A stretch of DNA of 64,000 nucleotides from Paenibacillus sp. BSR1-1. Lineage in GTDB: Bacteria; Bacillota; Bacilli; Bacillales; Cytobacillaceae. The stretch covers positions 124,001 to 188,000 of the forward strand of contig NZ_JAQMWQ010000005.1 of NCBI RefSeq assembly GCF_030403775.1, in the 5' to 3' direction. The position numbers were made by a program, and so were the translations under genes. Numbering within the stretch: the stretch's first letter is position 1; the number at the start of each line of letters is the position of its first letter. Below, piece after piece: positions 18,093 to 26,809 of this stretch. The notes beneath the pieces were generated by a model. That model was given only the letters and a program-made list of their open reading frames with translations, was not told the origin of the DNA and ran no database searches.

Positions 18093-18845
18093 ATGCGTGA
18101 CTACATAAAGAGGTTTTTGATTGCCATTATTATGGCACTTTGTGTCAGTTTATTGTTTTTAGGTGGGAAACATTCACAAGCTGCAAGTTTGGACGAAATG
18201 AAGGAATTACAGGAACACTGGATTTGGCCCGCAGATGGTGTCATTTCTGATACATATGGAACAAGGCAGGGAAAACATAAAGGAATAGATATAGCAGGGA
18301 AAATGGATACGCCCATACTGGCGGTTGATGACGGAATTGTCATCAAATCATATTTTTCCAATACATACGGAAATGTCGTGTTTATTAAACACCCAAGTAA
18401 GGTTGTTACTGTTTATGCTCATTTAACTAGACGTAACGTTAATGTTGGCCAAAATATAAAACAAGGTGACATGGTTGGAAAAATGGGGCAAACTGGACAA
18501 GCTACAGGAACTCACCTCCATTTTGAAACACATGAATTAGAATGGAGATATGATAAGAAATATGCTATCGACCCTGAAATGCTTTTAGGAAAAGCAGATG
18601 TGGGTGAGTTTGTACAAGGCGGAGTTGCCGCCAGCGGATATAATGTCCTTGAAGCAAGCTCACATGTCAAAAGTTCAACTAAAGGCCGTTCAATACAAGC
18701 AAAAGCAAATAAATATGTTGTTCAACAAGGAGATACCCTTTACGCGATCTCTAAAAAAAGAAATATGTCCGTAAAGAGGTTAAAGGATATCAATCATTTG
18801 CATTCTGATGTAATAAAACCGAAACAAATATTGCTTATCGAATAA
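18093..18845 (+). CDS. M23 peptidase with C-terminal LysM domain
   Basis: A secreted or membrane-anchored zinc endopeptidase that should cut peptidoglycan cross-bridges. The 250 residues comprise a signal or anchor helix (about 8-25), the LytM domain (45-165) with complete metal and catalytic residues His62 and Asp66 (HKGID), His110, His141 and His143 (HLH), and a LysM sugar-binding domain at about 207-249. Because the HxxxD and HxH sites are intact it is not a degenerate SpoIIQ-type protein. It sits between rsiX and the riboswitch. I do not assign a gene symbol. Confidence 0.88.
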   Translation: MRDYIKRFLIAIIMALCVSLLFLGGKHSQAASLDEMKELQEHWIWPADGVISDTYGTRQGKHKGIDIAGKMDTPILAVDDGIVIKSYFSNTYGNVVFIKHPSKVVTVYAHLTRRNVNVGQNIKQGDMVGKMGQTGQATGTHLHFETHELEWRYDKKYAIDPEMLLGKADVGEFVQGGVAASGYNVLEASSHVKSSTKGRSIQAKANKYVVQQGDTLYAISKKRNMSVKRLKDINHLHSDVIKPKQILLIE

Positions 18846-18857
18846 AGGAGAACATGG

Positions 18858-18895
18858 CCCGTGAACGATATCGTTTGCGGGTTTCATTCTTTTTA
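18858..18895 (+). terminator. Terminator after the M23/LysM gene
   Basis: Imperfect stem CCCGTGAACG / CGTTTGCGGG with an ATAT loop, then a T-rich run. Confidence 0.65.
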
Positions 18896-18896
18896 C

Positions 18897-18925
18897 TTAA
18901 CAAATTACCATTTCTCAAGTATAAT
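18897..18925 (+). promoter_or_regulatory. Putative sigma-A promoter for the FMN riboswitch-ribU unit
   Basis: TTAACA (18897-18902), 17-base spacer, TATAAT (18920-18925), placed so that transcription would begin just before the riboswitch. A second TATAAT at 18931 is an alternative -10. Confidence 0.5.
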
Positions 18926-18948
18926 AATTTTATAATTTCATATCGATC

Positions 18949-19074
18949 TATCTTCGGGGCAGGGTGAAATTCCCGATCGGCGGTATTAGAGATTACTCTT
19001 AAGCCCGCGAGCCTTTTAGGCAGGATTTGGTGCGATTCCAAAGCCGACAGTATAGTCTGGATGGGAGAAGATGG
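18949..19074 (+). ncRNA. FMN riboswitch (RFN element)
   Basis: The conserved RFN blocks are all present in order: ATCTTCGGGGCAGGGTGAAA, TTCCCGATCGGCGGT, AAGCCCGCGAGC, GCAGGATTTGGTGCGATTCC, AAAGCCGACAGT, and AGTCTGGATGGGAGAAGAT. P1 pairs ATCTTC (18950-18955) with GAAGAT (19067-19072). It senses flavin mononucleotide. The downstream gene encodes the riboflavin transporter, and a terminator hairpin lies between, so FMN should cause early termination. Confidence 0.97.
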
Positions 19075-19134
19075 AGGTTCTGCAAGCGTTCAAAAAATAA
19101 TGGTTTTATGAACGTTTATTAAGTATGCCTTTGT

Positions 19135-19170
19135 ACTCCCTCAAGTGTATTTTACTTGGGGGTTTTTTAT
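19135..19170 (+). terminator. Riboswitch-controlled terminator before ribU
   Basis: Stem ACTCCCTCAAGT / ACTTGGGGG (with a G-T pair) and T6, 65 bases before the ribU start. A separate GTTCA/TGAAC pairing at 19087-19113 could form part of an alternative structure. Confidence 0.8.
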
Positions 19171-19235
19171 TTACAGGGCGTCTATATGCTGAACCTCTCT
19201 TCCTAAGGTGATGGATCAAAAAAGGAGAGAGGAAG

Positions 19236-19811
19236 ATGAATAAAATGAAGAAAACGAATGTAAAGGCCATGGTTTCAATTGCAATGCTCAGCAGTATTGC
19301 CTACCTATTAATGCTATTAAACTTTCCGCTGCCGTTTTTCCAAAATTTCTTATTAGTTGATTTTAGTGACATCCCAGCGTTAATTGCAGCATTAATTTTT
19401 GGGCCTATTGCAGGAATTGTTGTTGAATTTATAAAAGTTGTACTAAATTATTTCGCGACTGGAAGTCCAACAGGAATACCAGTTGGTCATATAGCTAATT
19501 TTCTCGCGGGTATCTCATTTGTTTTGCCAACCTATTATTTATATAACAAAATGAAAACGCGAAAGGGAATGACCATTGCATTAGTATTAGGTACAATTAC
19601 GATGGCTGTGATCATGAGTATTGCCAATTACTTTGTCATTCTTCCAGCATATACAGCCTTATTGAAATATCCTGACATGCGTAACATAGTTGTACCTGCA
19701 ATCCTTCCATTTAACATTATTAAAGGTGTGTTGATGTCATCCATCTTTATGTTATTATTCATACGACTGCAAACTTGGATAAATAAATTATCCGTAATAA
19801 AGAGTGTATAA
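19236..19811 (+). CDS. ribU: Riboflavin ECF-transporter S component
   Basis: RibU binds riboflavin in the membrane and works with the shared EcfA/EcfA'/EcfT energy module, which is encoded elsewhere. The 191-residue protein has six predicted helices and the family motifs DFSDIPALIAALIFGP (about residues 41-56) and the N-terminal A-x-x-x-A segment that contacts EcfT. The FMN riboswitch upstream confirms the substrate. B. subtilis ypaA/fmnP lies at the same place next to fer. An AGGAGAGAGG site precedes ATG 19236. Confidence 0.95.
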   Translation: MNKMKKTNVKAMVSIAMLSSIAYLLMLLNFPLPFFQNFLLVDFSDIPALIAALIFGPIAGIVVEFIKVVLNYFATGSPTGIPVGHIANFLAGISFVLPTYYLYNKMKTRKGMTIALVLGTITMAVIMSIANYFVILPAYTALLKYPDMRNIVVPAILPFNIIKGVLMSSIFMLLFIRLQTWINKLSVIKSV

Positions 19812-19818
19812 TTAACGT

Positions 19819-19847
19819 AAGGCACTTCAAATGTGAAGTGCCTTTAT
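19819..19847 (+). terminator. Terminator after ribU
   Basis: Stem AAGGCACTTCA / TGAAGTGCCTT with a 4-nt loop. Confidence 0.8.
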
Positions 19848-19860
19848 CATATTTTAAAAT

Positions 19861-19891
19861 GAAAAACCCTCTTCAAAGTCAGAAGAGGGTT
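19861..19891 (-). terminator. Terminator of fer
   Basis: Stem AACCCTCTTC / GAAGAGGGTT, 7-nt loop; the A-run at 19862-19866 becomes a T-run on the minus strand. Confidence 0.75.
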
Positions 19892-19922
19892 AGCAGCTTA
19901 ACAATATTTTATTGACAAAATA

Positions 19923-20201
<279 letters not shown>

Positions 20202-20237
20202 TCATCCATATTTTATGGAAATGCATTACTCATATCT

Positions 20238-20266
20238 ATTGTAAAACTGTACGAGTAACTTTTCAA
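20238..20266 (-). promoter_or_regulatory. Sigma-A promoter of fer
   Basis: On the minus strand TTGAAA (20261-20266), exactly 17 bases, then TACAAT (20238-20243). This is the best housekeeping promoter match in the window. Confidence 0.7.
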
Positions 20267-20415
20267 TAGAAAGTTGCTTTTAAATAAACCGGTATCTTGA
20301 TTTGTTTATGTTACTTTAACATAATTTTGAGCAACAAGTTCTGTCATTTCATGTTAAAATAAGATAGAAAAAATGGGTAATTTGTCGATAACGTCAGAAA
20401 AGTGTGGGGCCCTTG

Positions 20416-21453
20416 ATGAAACAAATTGAATCGATTTCTCTATATTGTTTAAAGAAATTAAACAGGGAAAGGACTATTTATTCTATCTATCACCTGTTAA
20501 ATGGAAAAAAATCATCCCAAACGATTCAGGATGCACATTTATTTTCACTGAAGCATTTATTTGGGATTTACGATACGCTAACTCGGGAATCCTTCGAAAT
20601 TATTATTCAAAATATGATTAAAAAAAAGTGGATTAACAATTGCGGGGAGCAGCGATTTGACCTTACACCAGAAGGTGAAGTAAATTTATTTCACAGCAAT
20701 ATACCCAGTTTTCTTAATGGGTGGATTTATCACCAATTTACGAATGATTTTTGGGAAAGATTATCGTTGTTAGTTCAAGTAGCTTCGAATTTTGTAAACC
20801 ACGAAAACCAATATATCCCCATACAAAAAAACAAAGATGTTCATTTTTGGTTAAAAACAATATTAAAGGAAATCCAAGTACCCAGGCTGGAAATGGGAAG
20901 CATGCTTTTTTCCGAGCTGGTAGATTGTTTTAAAGAAGCAAAAAATGCCGATCCTTCTGTGTTAATCTTCCGATTAACAGGGTATCAACAAATTGGGTTA
21001 ACTCCTGAGCAGACAGCTAAAAGGCTCAATATGGATATTCACGATTATCATATTGAATTTATCAATATTATCCATTACTTGCTGCAAAAGATTAATCGGG
21101 AAACTAAGAACTTTCCATTATTATCGCTGCTTATTAGGGATTTAAAGCAAAATAATGAATTAACGATTTCATCCAGAAAAACATGGACCCTATTAAATCA
21201 GGGGTATTCCCTTGAAAGGATTGCAGACATAAGACATTTAAAATTAAGTACAATTGAGGACCACTTCGTAGAATTTGCCCTACATATTAATGATTTTTCA
21301 ATTGATGACTATGTTGAAAAAAATCTGCAGGACACAATTCTAGAAATTTCACGGCAAATAAATTCACGACAGCTTAAGTTTATCAGGGATAAAGTGAAAA
21401 CGGCTAGTTACTTTCAAATAAGATTAGTGTTGGCGAAGTATGGTGAGCGATAA
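20416..21453 (+). CDS. ypbB: YpbB, helix-turn-helix domain protein
   Basis: The 345-residue soluble protein ends with a helicase-associated helix-turn-helix domain (about 255-310: SRKTWTLLNQGYSLERIADIR). It always precedes recQ in Bacillus and the shared stop/start base (TAATG) shows coupling, so it probably assists the RecQ helicase; that role is inferred. ATG 20416 is used; GTG 20404 and TTG 20413 are in-frame alternatives with no clearly better ribosome site. Confidence 0.85.
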   Translation: MKQIESISLYCLKKLNRERTIYSIYHLLNGKKSSQTIQDAHLFSLKHLFGIYDTLTRESFEIIIQNMIKKKWINNCGEQRFDLTPEGEVNLFHSNIPSFLNGWIYHQFTNDFWERLSLLVQVASNFVNHENQYIPIQKNKDVHFWLKTILKEIQVPRLEMGSMLFSELVDCFKEAKNADPSVLIFRLTGYQQIGLTPEQTAKRLNMDIHDYHIEFINIIHYLLQKINRETKNFPLLSLLIRDLKQNNELTISSRKTWTLLNQGYSLERIADIRHLKLSTIEDHFVEFALHINDFSIDDYVEKNLQDTILEISRQINSRQLKFIRDKVKTASYFQIRLVLAKYGER

Positions 21454-22955
21454 TGAATTTAGAGATCCTATTAAAAGAACATTTTGGCTATGACTCATTT
21501 AAGATAGGACAAAAGGAAGTAATCACTTCTATTTTAGCAGGAAAGCATACTCTAGCTATGCTTCCTACTGGTACTGGAAAGTCTTTATGCTACCAGCTTC
21601 CGGGGCTTATTCTTAGTGGTCACATTTTAGTTATTTCTCCCCTCCTTTCCCTAATGCAGGATCAGGTAGAGCAATTTAAGCGCTTTGGTGAAAAAAGAGT
21701 GGTTGCATTGAATTCCTTTCTTACACAAGAGGAAAAAAATAGTGTCTTGCGGCAGTTAAAAAAATATAAATTTATTTTTATATCACCGGAAATGTTAAGT
21801 GTTCCTTTTATTTTACGGAAGCTTAGTGAGTTATCTATCTCCTTATTCGTTGTAGATGAGGCACATTGTATTTCACAGTGGGGCTATGATTTTCGGCCTG
21901 ATTATTCAAAATTAGGCGATATTCGCCAAAAGCTGGGGGATCCCTTGACACTTGCTCTGACTGCCACAGCAACAAAGCAAGTTCGGAAGGATATAATTCA
22001 ATCACTCAGTATTGAAAATTGTAGAAAAGTAGAAACAACCATTGATCGTCCCAATATTGCATTTAAAGTGGAGAAATTAGCGGAATACCATGATAAACAA
22101 AATCGGGTAGTTGAGTTGGTTACTAAACTACAGAAACCGGGAATTATTTATTTTTCTAGTAAAAAATTAGCGGAACAAATGGCTTCTTTACTAGCAGAAA
22201 AAGGGATTTGCCGGACTATGGCTTATCACGGGGGACAAGATCCGAATACCAGAGTATTAATCCAACAGCAATTTATTCACGGACAGTTGGATGTCATCTG
22301 TGCTACTAGTGCCTTTGGAATGGGTGTAAATAAAGAAAATATCCGTTTTATCGTCCACTATCATATGCCGATGCAACTTGAATCCTATCTTCAGGAAATT
22401 GGGAGAGCAGGTCGTGATGGAAAGCTTAGCATTGCCATTTTATTGTATTCCCCCGGGGACGAGCACCTTCCGATTCAGTTGGCAGAGGGGGAACTGCCAT
22501 CTGAGCAGCAAATTGATTGGCTTTTTTCTAAAATAGAGCAGGAAGTAAAGTATACGGATGGGAATCTCCATTTGAATAATCATTTATGTGAGCTCGGTGG
22601 TTTTAATGAAATTCAATGGCGTATCCTTGAAGAATTGATTAATGATACACCTCAAAATAACCGAAAAGAACTTCAGAAAACCATTCAATTATTTTTAAAG
22701 AAAAGGTTAACTGCAAAAATGAACAATATATTTCACATGAAAACATGGGTAGAATCAAATGTATGTAGAAGAGAATTTATAATGGAATACTTTGATGATG
22801 AATTAACCAATAAGGTGATTCCTTGCTGCGATCAGTGCGGGCTTCAGCTGAAAGATTATCATTCTTCTATCGACCATACAAAAACGACAACAAATGAACT
22901 GTCTTGGATGGAATATCTCGGTAAAATTTTAATGAAGAATGAGTTGAGCGAATGA
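21453..22955 (+). CDS. recQ: RecQ-family ATP-dependent DNA helicase (RecS type)
   Basis: A 3'-5' DNA helicase for repair and fork processing. Motif I is PTGTGKSLCYQLP (about 38-50), motif II DEAHC, then SQWGYDFRPDY (the aromatic-rich loop), motif III TATAT, and motif VI QEIGRAGRDG. A zinc-binding region with Cys residues is present near the end (VCRREFIMEYF...CCDQCG). At 500 residues it is short and lacks an HRDC domain, as in B. subtilis RecS. The start overlaps the ypbB stop by one base and the end overlaps ypbD by four. Confidence 0.93.
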   Translation: MNLEILLKEHFGYDSFKIGQKEVITSILAGKHTLAMLPTGTGKSLCYQLPGLILSGHILVISPLLSLMQDQVEQFKRFGEKRVVALNSFLTQEEKNSVLRQLKKYKFIFISPEMLSVPFILRKLSELSISLFVVDEAHCISQWGYDFRPDYSKLGDIRQKLGDPLTLALTATATKQVRKDIIQSLSIENCRKVETTIDRPNIAFKVEKLAEYHDKQNRVVELVTKLQKPGIIYFSSKKLAEQMASLLAEKGICRTMAYHGGQDPNTRVLIQQQFIHGQLDVICATSAFGMGVNKENIRFIVHYHMPMQLESYLQEIGRAGRDGKLSIAILLYSPGDEHLPIQLAEGELPSEQQIDWLFSKIEQEVKYTDGNLHLNNHLCELGGFNEIQWRILEELINDTPQNNRKELQKTIQLFLKKRLTAKMNNIFHMKTWVESNVCRREFIMEYFDDELTNKVIPCCDQCGLQLKDYHSSIDHTKTTTNELSWMEYLGKILMKNELSE

Positions 22956-23557
22956 AAAAGAAGTATAATGAATTGATAAAAAACCTAACTGACAAAGAGT
23001 TGCTTCTTCATCTCTATATGACGCAAGGCATCCTTTTAGTCATATCGTTCATATTAGGATTTATTTTATTTGATCATTTCTCCTATTTGAATCATTTGCA
23101 CTTTAAGGACTTTAATATTGTTCTAATAGGGATACCCTCTGGAGCAGTTGTTGTGATCGTCGATTTAATCTTAATGAAGTTTCTTCCTTCCTCCTTTTAT
23201 GATGATGGTGGATTAAATGAAAGAATTTTCAAACATAGAAATATTCTTCATATCTTCATCATTGCTGCCATTGTCGCGTTTAGTGAGGAATTGTTATTTC
23301 GTGGGATCATCCAAACAAAAGTTGGTCTCATACTGGCAAGTATTATTTTTGCTATTATCCATTATCGATATCTTTTTAATTGGTTTTTATTTTTAAATAT
23401 TGTCGTCCTCAGTTTTTTTATCGGTATGATTTATGAGTGGACAGATAATTTAGCCGTTACAATTGTCATGCATTTTATCATCGATTTTTTATTAGGTGTA
23501 TATATAAAATTTAGGCGTTCACCAGGTAATGACGACGAGAAAGGAGTTTCTACGTGA
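22952..23557 (+). CDS. ypbD: CPBP-family intramembrane protease YpbD
   Basis: The 201-residue membrane protein has the Abi/CPBP (CaaX protease-like) motifs: EELLFRG on one helix (about 112-118), then FAIIH on the next and a final VTIVMHFIIDF helix with His and Asp. These residues form the glutamate/histidine active site of the family. The substrate is unknown. It overlaps recQ by four bases and ypbE by four bases within one operon. Confidence 0.88.
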   Translation: MKKKYNELIKNLTDKELLLHLYMTQGILLVISFILGFILFDHFSYLNHLHFKDFNIVLIGIPSGAVVVIVDLILMKFLPSSFYDDGGLNERIFKHRNILHIFIIAAIVAFSEELLFRGIIQTKVGLILASIIFAIIHYRYLFNWFLFLNIVVLSFFIGMIYEWTDNLAVTIVMHFIIDFLLGVYIKFRRSPGNDDEKGVST

Positions 23558-24231
23558 ATAAAGAGGAGCCATATCGAGATCAAGCTGAAAGGTTAAAACA
23601 ACGGATTCAAAAAATTAATGAAAAAATTGATGAATCAGGTGATTTGCCCCCAAGGGAGCAGCTGCACCGACAAAAAAAGAAGAAAACAAAATGGAAGTTT
23701 AAATACCCGGTTATTCGTCTATTGGTTCTTTTCTTTATCCTTCTTCCTATCATTATTTTTAGCGTGATATCATATATAGATGGTAAGAGAATAGGCAGTA
23801 CCGTTAAGACATCAGGGGATTCTGTCGGCTATGAAACTATTAATCTAGAAAAGACTGAAATCGATGAGAAAAATAAGCAGGCCGATGAGCAACAGATGGA
23901 AAGTAACCAAGTAAAAAACGAAGCGGCTTTAACTGAAGAGAATAGTACAAAAGAAATTTCAACACCTCCGAGACCTGTCAACATCGATGCAAATAAGTCA
24001 GGAGACAAAAATAGTCAGCCAATACAAGAAACGAAAAAGAGCCAACCAACTGCACCGAAAAAAACAAGTAAAATTGTCTACCACACGGTTCAGCCAAAAG
24101 AAACTTTATATCATATTGCGATGAAGTACTATAAGTCTCAATCAGGAATGAACATTATCCGACAGGCCAACCATTTTCAAGGTGATAATATCAATGCAGG
24201 CCAAGTGCTAAAAATACCATTAAATAACTAA
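23554..24231 (+). CDS. ypbE: LysM-domain protein YpbE
   Basis: A 225-residue single-pass membrane protein with a basic cytoplasmic N-terminus (1-50), a transmembrane helix (51-75), a low-complexity Lys/Glu/Pro-rich spacer and a C-terminal LysM domain (about 176-225: TVQPKETLYHIAMKYY...). It should bind peptidoglycan from the outer face of the membrane. The GTG start follows AAAGGAG. Last gene before a strong terminator. Confidence 0.88.
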   Translation: MNKEEPYRDQAERLKQRIQKINEKIDESGDLPPREQLHRQKKKKTKWKFKYPVIRLLVLFFILLPIIIFSVISYIDGKRIGSTVKTSGDSVGYETINLEKTEIDEKNKQADEQQMESNQVKNEAALTEENSTKEISTPPRPVNIDANKSGDKNSQPIQETKKSQPTAPKKTSKIVYHTVQPKETLYHIAMKYYKSQSGMNIIRQANHFQGDNINAGQVLKIPLNN

Positions 24232-24258
24232 CCGATCTAACTTTAGATCGGTTTTTTT
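24230..24258 (+). terminator. Terminator after ypbE
   Basis: Stem AACCGATCTA / TAGATCGGTT with a short loop and T7; it starts at the ypbE stop. Confidence 0.9.
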
Positions 24259-24323
24259 ATATAAAAAATCATATTAAAACGGACAAGTTCATATTAATAT
24301 ACGGAGATAAAGGAGGGGATAAA

Positions 24324-24779
24324 ATGGATTCTCCAATCCAATTACTTGAAAATACGGATCAAGCCACAAAACAGGCACTTGAAAATGTAAGGAAAAGAAA
24401 AGAAAAGTTTGACAGGTTCAAACGCCGCCATAATTTATCTATCTGGGGAACAATCATTTTAGCAACCTGCTTTTTTATTTATCTGTACTTTACCGTAGCC
24501 AGCGTATATTCTTATTCATTTGCCGCGATGTTTTCTGCTTTTGTTAACGATTCGAATAATTTTACCTTATTAGTTTTTGTGGTTGGTATGTACGGCACGA
24601 TGAATTTGTTAAAAGAAAAAAAAGATAAAGCAGAAAAGGAGTATCATGAATTACGATGTGAAATCGTGGACCGAAGCAAGGATTATTGGAAAAAAGAAGA
24701 AGAATGGAAAAACCGCCATTTAGTATTTGAGATTATGAAAAAAAATTATGATATAAACCTTTATCATGAAAAGAAATAA
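24324..24779 (+). CDS. ypbF: Membrane protein YpbF
   Basis: A 151-residue protein (DUF2663-type by layout) with a charged N-terminal coiled segment (about 10-38), two transmembrane helices (about 42-62 and 78-97) and a long charged C-terminal helix that may form a coiled coil. The function is unknown. It follows ypbE as in B. subtilis but has its own ribosome site (AAGGAGGGG) and lies between two terminators. Confidence 0.8.
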   Translation: MDSPIQLLENTDQATKQALENVRKRKEKFDRFKRRHNLSIWGTIILATCFFIYLYFTVASVYSYSFAAMFSAFVNDSNNFTLLVFVVGMYGTMNLLKEKKDKAEKEYHELRCEIVDRSKDYWKKEEEWKNRHLVFEIMKKNYDINLYHEKK

Positions 24780-24806
24780 GAAGCAGATAGTTTTCCTGCT
24801 TCTTTT
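24778..24806 (+). terminator. Terminator after ypbF
   Basis: Stem AAGAAGCAG / CTGCTTCTT and a short T-run, overlapping the stop codon. Confidence 0.7.
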
Positions 24807-24886
24807 GCTAAGGCTCTTTTCGTAAACTTTGTTACTTTTTGAAAACTCATAAGGTTCACTTACTAAGCGAAAATAGCCTTTGCTCA

Positions 24887-25456
24887 TTAGAATATTTTCT
24901 TTTTGCCACGCTCATCTTTTAATATTTCCACTGCTTCACGGAAGCGTTGGGAATGAATGATTTCACGTTCACGCAAGAAACGGAGACCATCATTGATATC
25001 AGGATCATCACTGATATTTATCAACCATTGATAAGTTGCCCGTGCCTTTTCTTCGGCTGCAATGTCCTCATATAAATCGGCAATCGGGTCTCCTTTTGCG
25101 GTGATATAGGTGGCTGTCCATGGAACTCCTGCAGCATTATGGTAGTATAATGCGCTGTCATGGTCTGCATAATGTTCTGCCAAACCTGCAGCCTTCATTT
25201 GCTCTGGTGTGGCATCTTTTGTTAATTTATATACCATTGTCGCAATCATTTCCAAATGGGCAAATTCTTCCGTACCGATATCTGTCAAAAGACCGATTAC
25301 TTTATCCGGAATGGTGTACCTCTGATTTAAATATCGTAATGCTGCGGCAAGTTCTCCATCAGCACCTCCATACTGTTCAATTAAGTATTTTGCTAAAGTC
25401 GGATTACAAATACTGACTCGAACGGGATATTGGAGCTTCTTTTCATAAATCCACAT
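24887..25456 (-). CDS. cotJC: Spore coat protein CotJC (manganese catalase family)
   Basis: The 189-residue protein has the ferritin-like dimanganese catalase fold: four-helix bundle Glu/His residues are seen in GTEEFAHLE (about 61-69) and DIAAEEKARATYQ and REREIIHSQRF near the end. In B. subtilis CotJC lies in the inner coat and interacts with CotJA. Last gene of the cotJABC operon; separated from cotJB by 22 bases and followed by no clear terminator. Confidence 0.95.
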   Translation of the reverse strand: MWIYEKKLQYPVRVSICNPTLAKYLIEQYGGADGELAAALRYLNQRYTIPDKVIGLLTDIGTEEFAHLEMIATMVYKLTKDATPEQMKAAGLAEHYADHDSALYYHNAAGVPWTATYITAKGDPIADLYEDIAAEEKARATYQWLINISDDPDINDGLRFLREREIIHSQRFREAVEILKDERGKKKIF

Positions 25457-25478
25457 TTAGTGTAATCCCTCCTCTAAA

Positions 25479-25739
25479 TTAAACCTGCCATGGCCATGGA
25501 CTATCGTCCCAGTTCCAAGGATATCCGGAGTAACTGTTGCCAAACTGCTGTAAAGGACCAAATTGGCTTTCAAATGCTTTTTTGAGTCTTTTCCTTTCCT
25601 TCACATAATGATTAAATTGGTTTATTGCTTCAAGATCATCATTGTGAGTATCTAAGTATAAGGTAAGCTCTACCAAGACAAAGTCGACAGCTTGCAGCTG
25701 TTCCATCATCTGATAATATTCGGCAGGAACCTGTCTCAT
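25479..25739 (-). CDS. cotJB: Spore coat protein CotJB
   Basis: An 86-residue helical protein with the family pattern YYQMMEQLQAVDFVLVELTLYLDTH and a C-terminal YPWNWDDSPWPWQV tail rich in Trp and Pro. It overlaps cotJA by four bases, so the two are coupled. Function within the coat is known only as part of the CotJ set. Confidence 0.93.
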   Translation of the reverse strand: MRQVPAEYYQMMEQLQAVDFVLVELTLYLDTHNDDLEAINQFNHYVKERKRLKKAFESQFGPLQQFGNSYSGYPWNWDDSPWPWQV

Positions 25740-25966
25740 GTCGGCTGTCCCCCTCCCGCTTTCTCAAAAGCATTGTAATACGGGTCATAAAAATCCTTCC
25801 AAAGTGTGCCTGCTCTCAAAGCCTCAAGCGGGGAAAATTGCGGAAGATTTGGCGGCTGGAATCCTATATATAAATGGGGTGGAGTAGAATAGGTTTTTTC
25901 AAGTATCGGCTTGCAGGGATCAAACTGACTTGCAAACGGATGAAAGACCTTATAATGGGTGTGCAT
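25736..25966 (-). CDS. cotJA: Spore coat protein CotJA
   Basis: A 76-residue Pro/Tyr-rich protein (PFVSQFDPCKPI-like segment, YIGFQPPNLPQFSPLEALRAGTLWKDFYDPY). The LPQFSP...EALRAGTLW motif is diagnostic for CotJA. It is first in the cotJABC operon and needed for assembling CotJC into the inner coat in B. subtilis. A GGGAGGG site lies before the start. Confidence 0.93.
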   Translation of the reverse strand: MHTHYKVFHPFASQFDPCKPILEKTYSTPPHLYIGFQPPNLPQFSPLEALRAGTLWKDFYDPYYNAFEKAGGGQPT

Positions 25967-25997
25967 TGTGACCCTCCCTTTTTTTCAATATCAATTA

Positions 25998-26026
25998 AAT
26001 ATATGAAATTTAAATTAAGACATGAC
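25998..26026 (-). promoter_or_regulatory. Possible sigma-E promoter of cotJABC
   Basis: On the minus strand GTCATGTC (26019-26026), 13 bases after its CATGTC core, then CATATATT (25998-26005). This resembles sigma-E elements and the operon is sigma-E controlled in B. subtilis. The -35 match is imperfect. Confidence 0.45.
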
Positions 26027-26114
26027 ATAAAACTTTAATATATGAAAGGGAATTTCACTATCTTGTAGAAGTATAATAAAAGAGTCAGGATTATAACTTT
26101 TGAGGTGATGGAAA

Positions 26115-26750
26115 TTGTTCGTGAAAAATATTATGATACCCAAGCATGAATGCTTTACAGTTCAAGCAGATGTAACCCTTAAACAGGCTTTGGAAAGTCT
26201 TGAAAAACATCAAATTGATGGGTTACCGGTTTTGCAAGGTGAGCAATATGCAGGTGTAGTCACAAGATACAGCATCTATGCAAATTATTTCCTTTCGAAT
26301 AAACAAAAGGATGAATATTTAAATTTAACTACAGTGAAAGATATTGCCACTCACCAAGAAAAGTTCCTAGAGGGCTCTGAATTATTTGAAAAGACACTCC
26401 TTGATTTGAAGGATTTTCCATTATTGGCCGTTGTTGATTCCAATCATCAATTTCTTGGGGTTGTTACACGGTCTGACGTATTAAGCTCATTTGAAAGTGC
26501 ATTTGGTGTAAACCGCCCAGGTGTTAGAATTGCTTTTACATCGGTAGAAACTGAGGGACGCATTGCCCGCCTCTCTGAAATTGCTCATCAATTCCACGAG
26601 CATATCATCTCACTTGTTACTTTTGATGAAACAGATAGACTTGTTCGGAGAATTGTGATGAAGGTTGAAAAGAAAAACAACATAGATCGGTTCACAAAGA
26701 AACTAGAAGAGCATGGATTCCGAATTTTAAGTATTCAAGAGGATGATTAA
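26115..26750 (+). CDS. CBS-domain pair protein with C-terminal ACT-like region
   Basis: The 211-residue protein has CBS repeat 1 (about 1-55: MIPKHECFTVQADVTLKQAL, DGLPVLQ), CBS repeat 2 (about 75-130: DFPLLAVVDSNHQFLGVVTRSDVL) and a C-terminal region (138-211) that looks like an ACT fold. Such proteins sense adenine nucleotides or similar ligands. There is no linked enzyme domain and the partner is unknown. The TTG start follows GAGGTGATGG. It begins opposite the cotJ operon, sharing its intergenic region. Confidence 0.8.
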   Translation: MFVKNIMIPKHECFTVQADVTLKQALESLEKHQIDGLPVLQGEQYAGVVTRYSIYANYFLSNKQKDEYLNLTTVKDIATHQEKFLEGSELFEKTLLDLKDFPLLAVVDSNHQFLGVVTRSDVLSSFESAFGVNRPGVRIAFTSVETEGRIARLSEIAHQFHEHIISLVTFDETDRLVRRIVMKVEKKNNIDRFTKKLEEHGFRILSIQEDD

Positions 26751-26773
26751 AATCAAATAAAGGAAAAAAATAG

Positions 26774-26809
26774 ACTCCTTCTCATATATTTTTATGGGAG
26801 GGGGTTTTT
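26774..26809 (+). terminator. Hairpin with T5 directly abutting the next start codon
   Basis: A 13-bp stem (26774-26786 with 26793-26805, three G-T pairs) has a 6-nt loop and a T-run at 26805-26809; the ATG of the next gene starts at 26810. The right arm GGGAGGGGG is also the only ribosome site of that gene, so hairpin formation would hide it. Confidence 0.6.
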
